From contig CM065378.1 of NCBI GenBank assembly GCA_033060915.1, forward strand, positions 7,561,501 to 7,625,500: DNA of 64,000 nt, written 5' to 3'. Each line of letters starts with the position of its first letter. Positions within the stretch are counted from its first letter, which is position 1. A model generated the notes under the pieces. The model did not search any database. It had not been told where the DNA came from and saw nothing but the letters and a program-made list of their open reading frames with translations. Shown one piece after another: positions 49,808-61,396 of this stretch. A program made the position numbers and the translations under genes. Origin of the DNA: Euryodendron excelsum (lineage: Eukaryota; Streptophyta; Magnoliopsida; Ericales; Pentaphylacaceae).

Positions 49808-51789
49808 TTTACATATTTGCTTCTTTATTCAACTCGTTAGGCTTGAATCATATAAACTCATTTATTTGCCTTGCAAGAAAAAGAGAAAAAAGAAGAATAA
49901 GTACCAAAAACAAATGGGTTAATTCGCCAAACAGTTTGTTTAACATAAAAGAACTTCTCATTTGGAAAATAAAAGTCAATGAAGAAGGAATATTGATGAA
50001 GAATGGCATTAGACAGTAAATTCCAAGGAGTAGTACAAAACAAGTTGTAGTCCAAACTTTGGTGGGTTTCTCAAGCTCTCGGTATCAGCGTGATTGAAGG
50101 CGGTGTCTAATGGAGGAAAAGACCATTTACCATTAGAGACATTGTCTAATACCTTAGTTGGAATAAAACTCCGGTCATCGCGGGCAAGATCTCGGTATTT
50201 GACTCCCCAATCTCTCAGTCATCTTCTACAATCAGCATTTGACCCAATTATTCCAAAGCAGCTAGTCTTTATTTTTTTTTTCTTCTTTTTATGCAGCTGG
50301 CAAAAATTGTTAGTTTAGTAAGGTTAATAACCTCGTTGTAACAACGTTGCGTGTTCTACTCAAGGGAGCATTACAAGTCTGCCATCTCTTTCGAAAAATT
50401 AGACCATTGTCATGATACATCGGCCAGTTTGTTTCGTGAGATGGAATAAGGTGATATTTAACCTTAGAAAAATAAACTCGACTGAGGATAATTTTGTAAC
50501 TTAGTCCCAATTATCAAATTCCCAAATTGCTTATTCTTAACCTAGAATTATTTAATTGCATGCTTACAAAATAAAAGGGTTTGTGAATACATGATGACTA
50601 GTTCAATCCCACTATATCCCATAAACAAACCCAATGTTGGGATTCTGTGGAGTTTGGACTATTGCAGCAGATGTGTCTGCAAGTATTATAAGATCAAAAA
50701 TGCGTTTTTTTTTTTACATCGGAAAGCTAAAAACCAAACAAATAGAGGAGGGTCTTTTAATATCACAAGGAGTTCATGTTGATGATTTCTTCAGCACGCT
50801 AATTTCTTTTTCTTAAAATATGCTTGAGCGTGTAGTGGCATGGCTTAGCAAGAATTTTCGTTGTTCCTTTATTATCTTTTTTTTTTTTTTTTGGGTTTTT
50901 TGGTTGTAAGTTCGTATTTTATCAAATCATATATCACAAACACATAAGAAAGCATTTAACTCTTTTGTAATTAATTCGTACATTTCAATTTCAACAATAT
51001 TGTTCCTATTTACTACTGAGACATTGCAAACAGATACAAAACAATCTATTGTCAAGAAACTATTCTGTATAATTGATGAATTTTCCAAAGTTATTCAATA
51101 AAAGTAGAAAAAATTTAGAAGTCGTTACGTTAGCTATTGTTTTCAAAAACAGTATTTTGGCAAAATTATTTCTAAAAAGTGTTTTTGATAAAATTTCTTA
51201 AAGACGACCCACTTTTTGTATGCATATCAAGCTCATGATTCACTACGGATTTTTAGCATTACTAAATTTTACATGTAGACGATGCCGTTTCAAATGAATC
51301 CCTCATCTAGTATGAAATTTAATAAACCTTTTCATCTTGTCAATTATATCAACCCTATTAAGGGGACACATTTGTATGAAAGTAATATTTTTAAGTTCAG
51401 AAGTACCATCGGTTTCATATTATTTTTAAACTTTGTATGATATGACTAAAATTTTCGAAAATTAAGAAAATGATCTAAAACTATTTTCTAAAAATGGGAT
51501 AGTTTCAAAATTTATTTTTCAAACACAGATTGCCAAATAACATTTCATATAAACTTTTATTACGTATCTATTTTTAAAAATGGAAAATAATTTTTCAAAA
51601 CGAAACCAAGCACAACAATTTCATAGCAAAACACAATTTATCAAACTTCTCATTTCCTGGCCCAGCTTAAACCGAACGCAACCGGTCACCCATAAAAAGC
51701 CCATGTTCTATTGCGAAAAGAACGACGTCGGCTTGATGAGTTTAATTATTACAGAGGAGGCGACAGAGTCTGCTATCGTCGACAGAACG

Positions 51790-52745
51790 ATGACGGACGG
51801 TTTGGTCCGAGCTGTTGTAGAATCCATACACTCAAGCCCTACTCAGACTGTCCTCTATCTCGCCGGTGGAGCGTCTCAGGTCTCTCTCTCTCTAAATACA
51901 TATATCGTACACCGCATATACATATATATATATATATATGTATATCTATTTATTTAAATACGATCATGATTATGGGCGAATGGATTTAAAACAGGTGCTA
52001 GGTTGGTTGATGTCAGTTCCTGGAGCCTCAAACACGGTGCTTGAAGCTGTGGTTCCTTATTCCAGAATATCCATGATCCAATTGCTCGGCAAGGTCACTT
52101 TTATTGACCCATTTCTCGTCGATTTATCAAATATTTCTTTTCTTATCTTGTAATAATGTTTCTCAGTTAAGATTAACTTTTACCTTAATCATTGATTTAT
52201 TACTGTCTGTCCAACAATTTATCAACCTTGTTCTTTATAAATGTTTCTGGGTGTGTTTGAAATTTGCAGGTTCCTACCCAATTCAGTAGTCGTCAAACTG
52301 CCGAGGAAATGGCGTTATTGGCTTACAATCGTGCTCTCAAGCTCTCTAAACCAGGTTTATATCATAGTTCTTTTTCTTTAGTGAATCACCGGGTCCAAAA
52401 TTAGTGCAACTTTATATAGATATTATACAAGGTTGTCAAATTAGTGTGAACATAACTCCACGCAACTTCTCGGACACTTTTTTGTTGGGCACAATATAGC
52501 AAGAATGGAAACTGCTTTTGGAACTGCTAGAAATCAGCGGTTTAGTATCAGAACGGGTACTACACTACAGTTCCTAATGTGTTAATGATGGGCTTAATAT
52601 TCTGTCCCAATATTGATAAATTTTAGTTTACTTATAAGGTCCGGTAAGAGAAAATAGGTGTGGGTAGTTGGAGGTGAGTCAGCTGGCAGAGGGATCAGGG
52701 AACCCTATGAGAAATATGGTAAGCATTGAGCTAGTGCTGGACCAC

Positions 52746-52788
<43 letters not shown>

Positions 52789-55700
52789 CATAGATGAGGT
52801 CTGTTGTATTAGCCAAAGTTCCAGGCGAGAGGAGGTTACTTGGAAACAAAGAAGAGGATGAGCCACTATACCTAGATCATGGAGCCAGCTCATCGTAAGA
52901 GTGTGAAGGACACGTGTCCGAGCAAGTACAAGGGACAGGTGACTGCCTTTGCTGGCCTGACACCCTATTAGTCGAGTGACAAAAGAGTGCGAAGGGCACG
53001 TGCCCAAGCAAATACAAGAGATAGGTGACTGCCCTTTGCAGGAGTGACATAAGAGTGAGAAGGGCACGTGCCCAAGTGGGTGCAAGGGGGTAGTCACCTG
53101 TCCTTGGTTGGCCCTGACACCATATTATTGGAGTGACATTAACATTTAGTGGCGCTAATAGCCTCTGAGGCACTCAGAGGTAATCTGGTGTGCTGTTAGG
53201 TATGTAAGGTTACAAAGCTTGTCTTTGTCATGATACGTCTTCCTGTAAAAACCTCTCCCTAAGATCGATCAAGGTGCCAATTCCCTCAAAGGAGGATGAG
53301 ACGAGCACTTTGACGAACCTTCAACTCTAGCCACCAACCCTCATGAATCTAAAGATCCTGCAAAAGGGTCATTGGGTTGCTTTGGCGTCTCATGACTGTG
53401 GCACCACCCTGAGGGGTGTTTTGGCCTTGCTACTGACATAAGTTGGAACAAGAGTATGAGGGTGATGTAAGCGAGTGAAAAATAACAGAGAGGAGGGTGC
53501 ACTTGGATGGAGAACTGCTTGGTTGAACCAAGAGGGAGCCAAGCCTACATAAGGAGTAGAGATGGGTGTGCTCAAGTGGACAGGTAGTTGGAGCAAGGAA
53601 GGGAGGCCAAGCGCATCTAAACTCTCTTTGGAGATTGCCCCCTAATGCCTTGGCTCAAGGTTAAGGCACGGCGTACATTAGCCTCTACTGGCATAGGTCT
53701 TATAATGGAGGGAGGAATAGCATGTGACTAGATCTTATCGGTCAATGTGTAACCTCACAAGATTGACATGTGAGAGTGAAGCAGATGAAGGAGGCGACAT
53801 GGCGGTGCCGTGAGTGGCCTGATCACATGTTGGGCTGATCCATGTACCGACAATAGGTAGGAGTTATTTGTTGTGGTTGATAGCCATCCACTTCCAGTGA
53901 TCAACTCTTGCCAAGGATCGTTCACTTTTTTGGGCAATGCTAGTGCAAAAGGATGACAAATATCTAAGACGATGGAACTCTAAATGCTGACGCAAATTAA
54001 GTGTGGTCACCATAACGTTTGTCATTTGCTAAGCTACAATGCTACAATTAACTGTCACAACAGCATAACTTTCATTCATTTCCATACAAGCACTCTAGGA
54101 AGCACGGACACTCCGTTTAGGGTGCCGTGTCCGTGTCGGACACATGTTGGACACACATACCCATCGGACACACCGGGACACGTGTCGGACAGGCCAATTG
54201 GCATGTCCAATATTTTTATTAATATTTTTTCTAGTGGACACTTATCGGACACATCGGGGACACGCGTGTCCAACTATTGGACACATTTTGGGACACGCTG
54301 GAGTTAAAATATTATTGTTAAAAGTATCAAATAGAGTCTAATTTATAAATTTTAAAACTTTAAAACACCAAAACATAAAACACCCAAATCCAATTCTTCA
54401 AATCCTTAACTTGTTAGTAGTTGTATTATAATTGAGAACTTATTTAGTTATTTTCATCTTATTTTTGGTGATTTATGAATTTTATGTTCACATACATGAC
54501 AAACAAAAAATGTATAAAAATATTTTTTTTTGCCGTGTTCCTGCCGCATCTGTGTCCTCATTTTTTGAAAATGCCGTGTCTCGTGTCCGTATCTGTGTCC
54601 GTATCCGTACCCGTGTCCGTATCTGTGCTTCTTAGCAAGCACTTCTTCAATATTAATTAATGTTTTGACATTTGAGTTTTATGAACTTTCAAAACTTCAT
54701 ATTTGTTTCAAGTTTAAGTTTTGTATTTAAGATTTTTGTTTAGGAGTGTGCAGTTGTGCTGGGTCCACTGAACTTAATATCTAACTAACCCAAGTTACAG
54801 TAGCTTGGTTGATTACCCCTTAGATTATTGAGGGCTTCATCTGAACATAAGGAAGACTCATTTCACTATATTGCTACTGCGTCAATGTGGAGGACTTAAT
54901 AATCTGCTAAGGGAGAAATACTAACAGTGGAAAAAGAGATATAAGCACAAAGCAAGCATAATTGTTGCCTCGATTATCAATTTTGAAAGCCATTCACGAC
55001 AGAGTTAATGGTAGAAAAGATTAAAATCCACAAACTAACTTCCATTGATGAAAGCTGAGTACATGAACTGCAAAATGGCATGTAAGAGTAATCCTAACAA
55101 TGGAGTCTGAAAAGGTTATAGGCCACCACAAACCCTGAGCTTGAGCTAAGGAAGGTGACAACAGGTATTTGGGCATAATGGGTCCTTCCATGAGTAACTG
55201 CTGGCCCAAGATTATCAATTTCTGGTAGTTAGTCCATTTTCAGTCCACTCCCAGACTTTGTAAGTGCTGATTTTGTCTTCTTGTAAAGCAATTTATACTT
55301 TACTCAATCAGCTGTTGTTAACTCTCTCAAGGCTTGAAGGCTTTATTTTTCCTCCTTTTGCCAGTTGGACCTTCTCTTTGTCAATCGGTCAAGCCAGCCA
55401 CCTAGCTGATTAACCTCTCAATTGTTTGTAAATTTATACTTTCAAGTCTCCAGACCAGCAGAGATCCTCCTCTGTGCCTTCATTTGCCCAGGTGGCATTA
55501 TCTTTGTAAAGCCACGTTCCTCACCCTAGGAGTCTATTCTTTGTGGGAATTTGGTGTGAACAAAGAGATTATATCTAAATCTTCAAGACTTTCACAACTT
55601 TTTGTGCTTTGTTGTAATTAAGGCCACTTTGCAAGCTAAAACTTTTAAAATCTTATTATGTCATGTTCCAAACTCAATTATATCTACATTATAAGGATGG

Positions 55701-58700
55701 TATATCTGCATTTTCATTGCGGCAGCAATAGTAGAGTTGGAAAGCCTTCAAATTATTTTCTAGTTCACAATTACCCAAACTGTCTAAATACCTTAGCAGG
55801 AAACGTAAACTAGGTAACAATCTAACATTCATATACCCGTGTTGCAATCACTATTGTGCTCTAATAGTGCCTTTTTTTGTTTGTGTGTGTGTGTGTGTGT
55901 GTGTTCAATAGGTTCCCCAGTTCTAGGTGTGGGTTTTACTGGTTCTTTGGCTACCACACGCCCAAAACTTGGTGACCACAGGTATTGTTAATCATTATTT
56001 TTTTTGGAGCTTTAAAGCATTCTGTAAATAGTTAATTCTTTTCCAATGAATCAATTTCATTTTCATCTCCTTTACACTCAAACATTGTTAGTATGACATT
56101 GTATCATTTATTTTCACAGATAAATGATATTTTCTCTAGAGGTATCAAAAATTATTTTCTTGTCTGCTAGATAAGAGGAAAATGCTTTTCTACTTTTTTA
56201 AACATAGTGCTACTGCTGCCGGAATTGAAAGCAATGTGGCCTGATGTAGAGAGCAAAAGGCTGGTGTTATTGCTTATAGTTCTAAAGAAAATGGGCCCTC
56301 TATAAGCTGAATGGTGAAAAAGGATTTTGTAGTGGATATCCCAGGTGTTAGGAACTATGATCAGGGGTTTCTTGAGTTGAGTAGAGTTTTAGGAGACTTG
56401 AGTTGAGTGGAGTTTCAGGAAAGTCATGTTACTGATCATGTCAGTATTTTTCTTTCTTTACAATGGATGATTTGGATCTTAGGTAATTACACTGCTGTGG
56501 TACAAAACAATTAATGCTGGACTGTTGCAACGTTCTCTGGTTTCATATGCTTGGAATTCTTTGATATCTGTTATTGAGGTTTGAATGAACCTGGTATGGA
56601 AGTAAACTGGACAGTGGCATGTCAAGAATAATTCTGCGGCTTAGGTTGCAGAGAAATGCAAGAGATTTTTACAATTTTTCAAGCCAATAGAAGGAAAGTG
56701 AAATCCACTTTGGGGAGTGCCCAGGTTATACCTTCATTGGGTTATTTAGCGAAGAAGTTCAGAGGAGTCTCCTTGTCTTTATTTATGTGGCTTCATGTAA
56801 TTTTGTGCTTCCAATGAACTCTTGTACTTACATTCATGCACTTAAACATCTTAAGTTCATTTTTGATGAATCCTTTCTCTATGTCCTCTTTGGAGGCAGT
56901 TTTGTGATAATGATGGAAATCCTATGTACATTATTTCTATGACATGGGTCAAGTTTTAGCCATTGAAGGCAAATTAGAGCTCTTAATGGGCCTTCTAGTG
57001 GCCAAAGGTCAAGCTTTTAAGGGCGTCCATATTGAAGGGCATTGATATACCATAATCCCTTGAGGTTCCAACAGTTTATAGGTTGTTGGAATTGTTTGAG
57101 AAAGATCTTGGATCTTGCTACAGATTAGTGGGGTGGGTGCCTTTTTCAGTTTGCTGTACTGTCCAACAAACAGGAAGGCAGATTCTGTAGCTTGGAGAGA
57201 GGCTTCAACCTCAGAGACCTTTAAGTTATTTGCTTATAATGAGCGTTATCTAATAGTTGCGAGATGATATTATAATTTTTCTAGCTCTTTGTTATTTTTG
57301 CAATAGGCTTCCTATCTGTGCTCCCTTTACTCTTGATCAAACCATTGGGTTTCTTCCTAATTACAATTAACGTTAGTAGATTGTTTTTTTATCCATTATT
57401 ATTTCGTGTTTAGCACATCAATCTCAGTATTGGGGAAAGTTTGGCATGTCTTGGGCCCAGTGTTCCATTGTCGAGGAATTTGTGAAGAGTTGAAGTTTCA
57501 GTGAATCGGCAATAAAGAAATGTCTTATGTAGCTAATGTCTCAATTCCTGTTGCTTTGTTTTCTAGGAGGTTAGGATTAGGGAGTCAAAAGCGGATGTTA
57601 ATGTGGTGCAGGATAGGATCACTAATTTGGTGGCTCTGTGGTGCTCTTCTTCTCCTTTGCTCAGAAGTTTTGCATGTTGGAGTCTCATATATCTTGCAAC
57701 AACTTTATGTAGTTTGTTGAACTAGCTTTGCTTTTTAATTTGCATTTCACACTTTGTATGCAAACACAGTTCCTTCCGATACAATGTTTCTCTTTACTTG
57801 TTCCTTAAGAGGAAAAATGCTGTAAGTACTCAAAAGGTGGAGCTTTCCGAGGGATGGAAAAAGAAGATTTCAGTTAGTTGAAGAGATAGCAGAACACATT
57901 TTTAGCTATACTAAGTATTGTCAACATGCGGTAATCAATACAGGCTCATTGGTTTTCAAAGGTTCCATGGGTTGGATATGGTGGGGTGAAGTTCTTGCTA
58001 AGTGAGGGGGTAGATATCTTGAGTGTGTGTGGGGTTCTCTCTACTCTGCTGGATTTTGTTTCCATGCGTTGTTATAGTGCCAGGTGCAAGTTTTTTCTTT
58101 CATTATGGGGCACCTTGTTTACCTATGTACATGATTGATTGCTTTTAGAAGAACTTTATTGTCCCCATAAAAAAAAGGACTGTAACTAAATTACCACCTA
58201 TCGATCTCTTATTGATTTGTTTCCTGCTGTTTTTGGAACATAAAGAGGCATTCGATTCATGATGTGGCACCCTGTCCACCTATGTACATGATTGATTGGT
58301 TTTAGAAAAACTTTTTTTTAGCATACAAAAAGGATGTTAACTTAATTACCACCTATCAATCTCTTGTTGATTTGTTTCCTGCTGTTTTTGGAGCATAAAG
58401 AGGCTTTAGATGGCTATCCTTCTATTTTCAACTTTTTGTCCTTTCCTAGTCCTGCGCCGGTGTTAGGGTCTGTTTGATACTTGTGGAAGGGAAAGGGAAA
58501 TGAATGGAAAGGGCAAATGATTTTCTTTCCTTTGTTTGATTTGCAAAGAAAATGAGAGGAAAGTGAAAGGAAAATCACTTTCTCTTGTTTGAAATTAAAA
58601 GGAAAGAGGAAGAAAAATAATAGGATACGTATTAAAAGAGAAGAGGAAGGAAAATGAAAGGAAAGTGAGAAGAAAACAACTTTCTCTTCCCTTTCTCTTC

Positions 58701-61396
58701 TCTTCCCTCCTAAATTAAAAACCAAAGGAAATGAATTTTCCCTTCCTTTCCCTTCCAAAGTATGAACAAACCCTTAGATCCTGACATATATACCCTTGAC
58801 CTCAGAATGCATATAGTAACTGTTGGTTTCTCATCTTGCTTTCGAGAATTAATTTTCAATGTTCAAATATCCTTTTTTTTCTTTTTTTTTTTAATTTTGA
58901 AGAATTTTTGTCTTTAGACTCGGTTATGAAAGTTTCGACAACGAATATTTTGTGTTTTTAGACTCAGTTTCTTGTTTCATGTATAGGTTTCACGTGTCAA
59001 CAAGAACATCAGACCGGCTTTGGGTATCTAGCGTTACTTTGTCAAAGGTATAAATAGGATTTGACTTGTTTCTAGAATACACTTTGATTGTAATTTTTGA
59101 AGTATACAGATATGCTCTTTGCTAATGAACTAATTCAGGGTTTGCGAACACGTGAGCAAGAAGAGAGGGTTTCAAGCCAGGTTTTACTTAAGGTATGTGA
59201 TAAATGTTAAAGATGGAACCATGTTGGTTTCATACTTTATGAATGAATCATAATGATGCTTGTTTGCTGTATTAAAAAATGATTGTTTGAAGATAAATTG
59301 GTCCATAATACAGTCATGGAAGATTTTGCCCTTTGACGTCTAAAAAACATGGCTGTTCTAAACTATTGAAACCTTTTAGATATCATGGCTTGCGGGTCTG
59401 AAAAATAGTTTACCTGCCAGAAAGGCTTACTGCATATGAAAACGGCTCATGTATGATGGAGCTTAGGATAAGATACTCTGGCATCATACAAGTAGAGCCA
59501 TGGGAAGTTCATATTGTGTGAATTATCAATGTCCTGGATGCAACTTAGATATGGATGGGATGTCAGTCCAACAATTATATCTCTCATGAATGGTTGACAA
59601 AGAAAATGCAAATGTATTCTAGTTTCCTGCATACAGATGGACCTACGTTCAGGCCAAGGGGGCCCAGGCTCCCCCTGAATTTTCAAAATACTGTTTGGCC
59701 GTATAGATTTTTGAGTATTGATGAAAAGAAAGTGTATTCCCCCCAACCCCACAACAAACAAAACAAAATTCCTGGCTCCGCCACTGTGCATACACCATCC
59801 TATCTGATCTTTAAATATGGGCTAAGTATTAATCTTGAGTGTGCTACTCTATGTGAGCATGAAAGCAATTTGATGCTTTGTTGATTCCGTGATTCCATGG
59901 TTCCAGTGTAGTAAGGTTTGATAATTGGATGCGTGTCACGTAGTTATACCAGCATGGTCCACATAACAGGCATGCTCTAATCAGTATATCATATTTAAAG
60001 GAATTTCTTGTGTTTTTTCCGCTATGAGATTCATAGAAATAAGAGCTGAAATTTTTTGTGTAGCAATGACCCAGATGTGAAAGAAGAACTTCATTCTATT
60101 TTATGGGGCCTCGCTGCCCCAGGTACAGGTGTCAGTGTGTTTTGTATTGTGAGATTCTATGCATTGCAAATTGCCAAGTAAAGTTTAGTATAATTACAGT
60201 CACAGACACTGGTAATGCTTGTCCATACAGCAAGAAAGGCAAACTTAGTGGTTCATTCTGATGCTGTTTTAGTTTTCTCACATCGTGACTTTAATTTACA
60301 GTGTCAGTTGATGTCTATTTCCCAGGTTTTAATGTCTTGAATTATGTTAAGCATTTCATCTATGAGAATAGTAGTTACCTATTCTTGACTTGGGTGGGAT
60401 TATCAAATTATGGACTTTGAGATAATTTGATAATTTTTTTGGATACTTAGCCGGAAAAAAGTTATCCACTTTTTGTTTGTTAGTTATTTACCTCAATTTG
60501 CTTGATGGTTGTCCTTAACCCTCAGGATATCATTCTTTCGATTGGTTCATGCCTGCAAGTGTATTGTAAGTAGGATGATTAGGTGATCAAATTGCAGTAT
60601 CACTGTATTGAGAGGTGGCTTTCGTTACCCGAGATCAAGGACATTCATGATGCATTGCTGCAAGGAATAGGCAATTAAGTACTCAATTGAGTGGTGTTTG
60701 TGTTAGTTATGCTGAGGTGAGAAAATATGGTGTCTGTTGTTTGATTTTACAATCATAGGCAGTAACCCGCCTGGGCCACCTCTCTATTTCAACAGTGGTG
60801 GCTATTCATGTTATCTGTACTCATAAACTTTCAGCAGAGCAGTAAACAGTCGAGATATTGAACACCATGAATATCAACATCTATATTGTTAGATTAACAA
60901 TTTTTCAGAAGAACATGAGATTATATTTTCTTTTCTTCACTTTCTCAGGGGTGACATCCATGATCAAATTTGACCTTTTCTTGTGCTTTGTTATGAAACC
61001 ACTTTCATCATACTTGGCCACTAATTCTTATTTTGTTGAACTTTAACTTTGGTTACAGGCAATTGCAAATGCTTGCAAAGTTCCAGCATCATTTGTTTCA
61101 GAACTGACTGAATCTGAAGTTCCTGATCAATGTGAAAAGTACTTTGATGAAGATCAAGAATTAGAGCAACTTATAAGTGGGCAAATATGCTTTAAGGTTT
61201 ATCCCTTTTCAAGTGGTATGGTTAAACTTGGGTTGGATATACCTTTAAGTGGCAATTTATCTTTTTTTTATTCTTCTTTATGAAGGAAATGTTTTGCAGA
61301 GGCACATACTTCTGATACAGAAAGGAAGATAATTCTATCTGGTTCATTTAACCCTTTACATGAGGGTCACCTAAAGCTCTTGGAAGTTGCTACTAG
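51790..61396 (+). CDS. CinA/PncC-like domain fused to nucleotidyltransferase (At2g01220-like), 3' end outside window
   Basis: Eight exons are visible: 51790-51879, 51995-52093, 52270-52354, 55912-55981, 58987-59047, 59139-59192, 61059-61215 and 61300-61396. All have GT-AG borders and consistent phase; the last ends in phase 2 and its continuation was not found before 64000. The 237 residues seen start MTDGLVRAVVE. Residues about 8-150 resemble the CinA C-terminal (PncC, NMN deamidase) domain: GGASQ, LMSVPGAS, VVPYSR, AEEMALLAYNRAL and VLGVGFTGS. Residues from about 215 start a nucleotidyltransferase fold with GSFNPLHEGH (220-229), whose HxGH binds the nucleotide phosphates. Together they suggest NAD(P) salvage, with NMN/NaMN adenylyltransferase-like activity; this is inference, and the PncC catalytic positions look altered. 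Upstream in-frame ATGs exist, but MTDG fits the family start. Introns 3, 4 and 6 are long and hold transposon debris. Confidence 0.85.
52753..52785. repeat. (GA)n microsatellite
   Basis: About 16 GA units in intron 3 of the nucleotidyltransferase gene, at the left of a GC-richer segment. Confidence 0.95.
52890..53107. repeat. Tandem array of three units, each with a CACGTG palindrome
   Basis: Three diverged units of about 68-86 bp share the order AAGAGTG, GAAGG, a 12-bp palindrome, a spacer, and GGTGACTGCC or a similar word. The palindromes are GGACACGTGTCC (52908-52919), GGGCACGTGCCC (52994-53005) and GGGCACGTGCCC (53062-53073). The array sits in a GC-richer block (about 52670-53960) within an intron and is probably part of a transposon remnant. 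Confidence 0.75.
54095..54635. mobile_element. hAT-like MITE with GACACG-rich terminal inverted repeats, copy 2
   Basis: It starts CTAGGAAGCACGGACACTCC and ends GTCCGTATCTGTGCTTCTTAG. CAAGCACT flanks it perfectly on both sides (54087-54094 and 54636-54643), an 8-bp target duplication. Both ends are packed with GGACAC/GTGTCC motifs and the centre is AT-rich. It is the same family as 14659-15056 and lies in intron 3 of the nucleotidyltransferase gene. No transposase is encoded. Confidence 0.88.
55883..55904. repeat. (GT)n tract just upstream of exon 4 acceptor
   Basis: About 11 GT units end only 7-8 bp before the TTCAATAG acceptor at 55911, so they replace much of the usual polypyrimidine tract. 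A change in length could influence splicing of this exon. Confidence 0.9.
58104..58410. repeat. Tandem duplication, unit about 155 bp
   Basis: A segment with CACCTTGTTTACCTATGTAC and the following ATGATTGATTG, TTACCACCTATCGATCTCTT, TTTCCTGCTGTTTTTGGA and CATAAAGAGGC is repeated from about 58262 with scattered substitutions. It lies in intron 4 of the nucleotidyltransferase gene. Confidence 0.9.
58466..58773. mobile_element. Fold-back MITE, Tourist-like, copy D
   Basis: It starts GGGTCTGTTTGATACTTG and ends GTATGAACAAACCC, imperfect inverted repeats, with TTA on both sides (58463-58465 and 58774-58776). The purine left arm and pyrimidine right arm match copies A-C. This is the copy with the clearest Tourist-type ends. 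Confidence 0.7.
59636..59786. mobile_element. hAT-like MITE with CAGTGGCGGAGCC end, copy 2 (short, inverted)
   Basis: The right end GGCTCCGCCACTG is the reverse complement of the start of the element at 49362. TGCATACA flanks it perfectly on both sides (59628-59635 and 59787-59794). At 151 bp it is much shorter than its relative. It lies in intron 6 of the nucleotidyltransferase gene. Confidence 0.75.

Larger units (their letters stand above)
46447..51789. other. Divergent intergenic region between ZAR1 and the nucleotidyltransferase gene
   Basis: About 5.3 kb with no recognised exon. It contains GA/CT tracts at 46571-46586 (ZAR1 leader) and near 47193-47224, the AT-rich TIR element at 47296-47934 and the hAT-like MITE at 49362-49807. 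The small open frames around 48600-49240 show no domain. Confidence 0.55.
52670..53960. other. GC-richer block in intron 3, probable transposon remnant
   Basis: Base composition is clearly higher in G and C than in the intron around it. It carries the tandem array at 52890-53107 and no intact frame. The block at 62700-63700 has similar composition and a GA/CT tract, but I could not align the two. LTR or Mutator origin is a guess; no ends were found. Confidence 0.35.

Noticed and set aside
51580..51789. 70-residue extension of the nucleotidyltransferase protein from upstream in-frame ATGs
   Set aside because: The extension is not domain-like, and MTDG at 51790 fits the family start. It could still be a leader peptide, but nothing supports it.
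52705..53173. Overlapping minus-strand frames of 98-130 codons with repeated CPSH/LLCHS words
   Set aside because: They are translations of the tandem array and the GA tract, not a gene.
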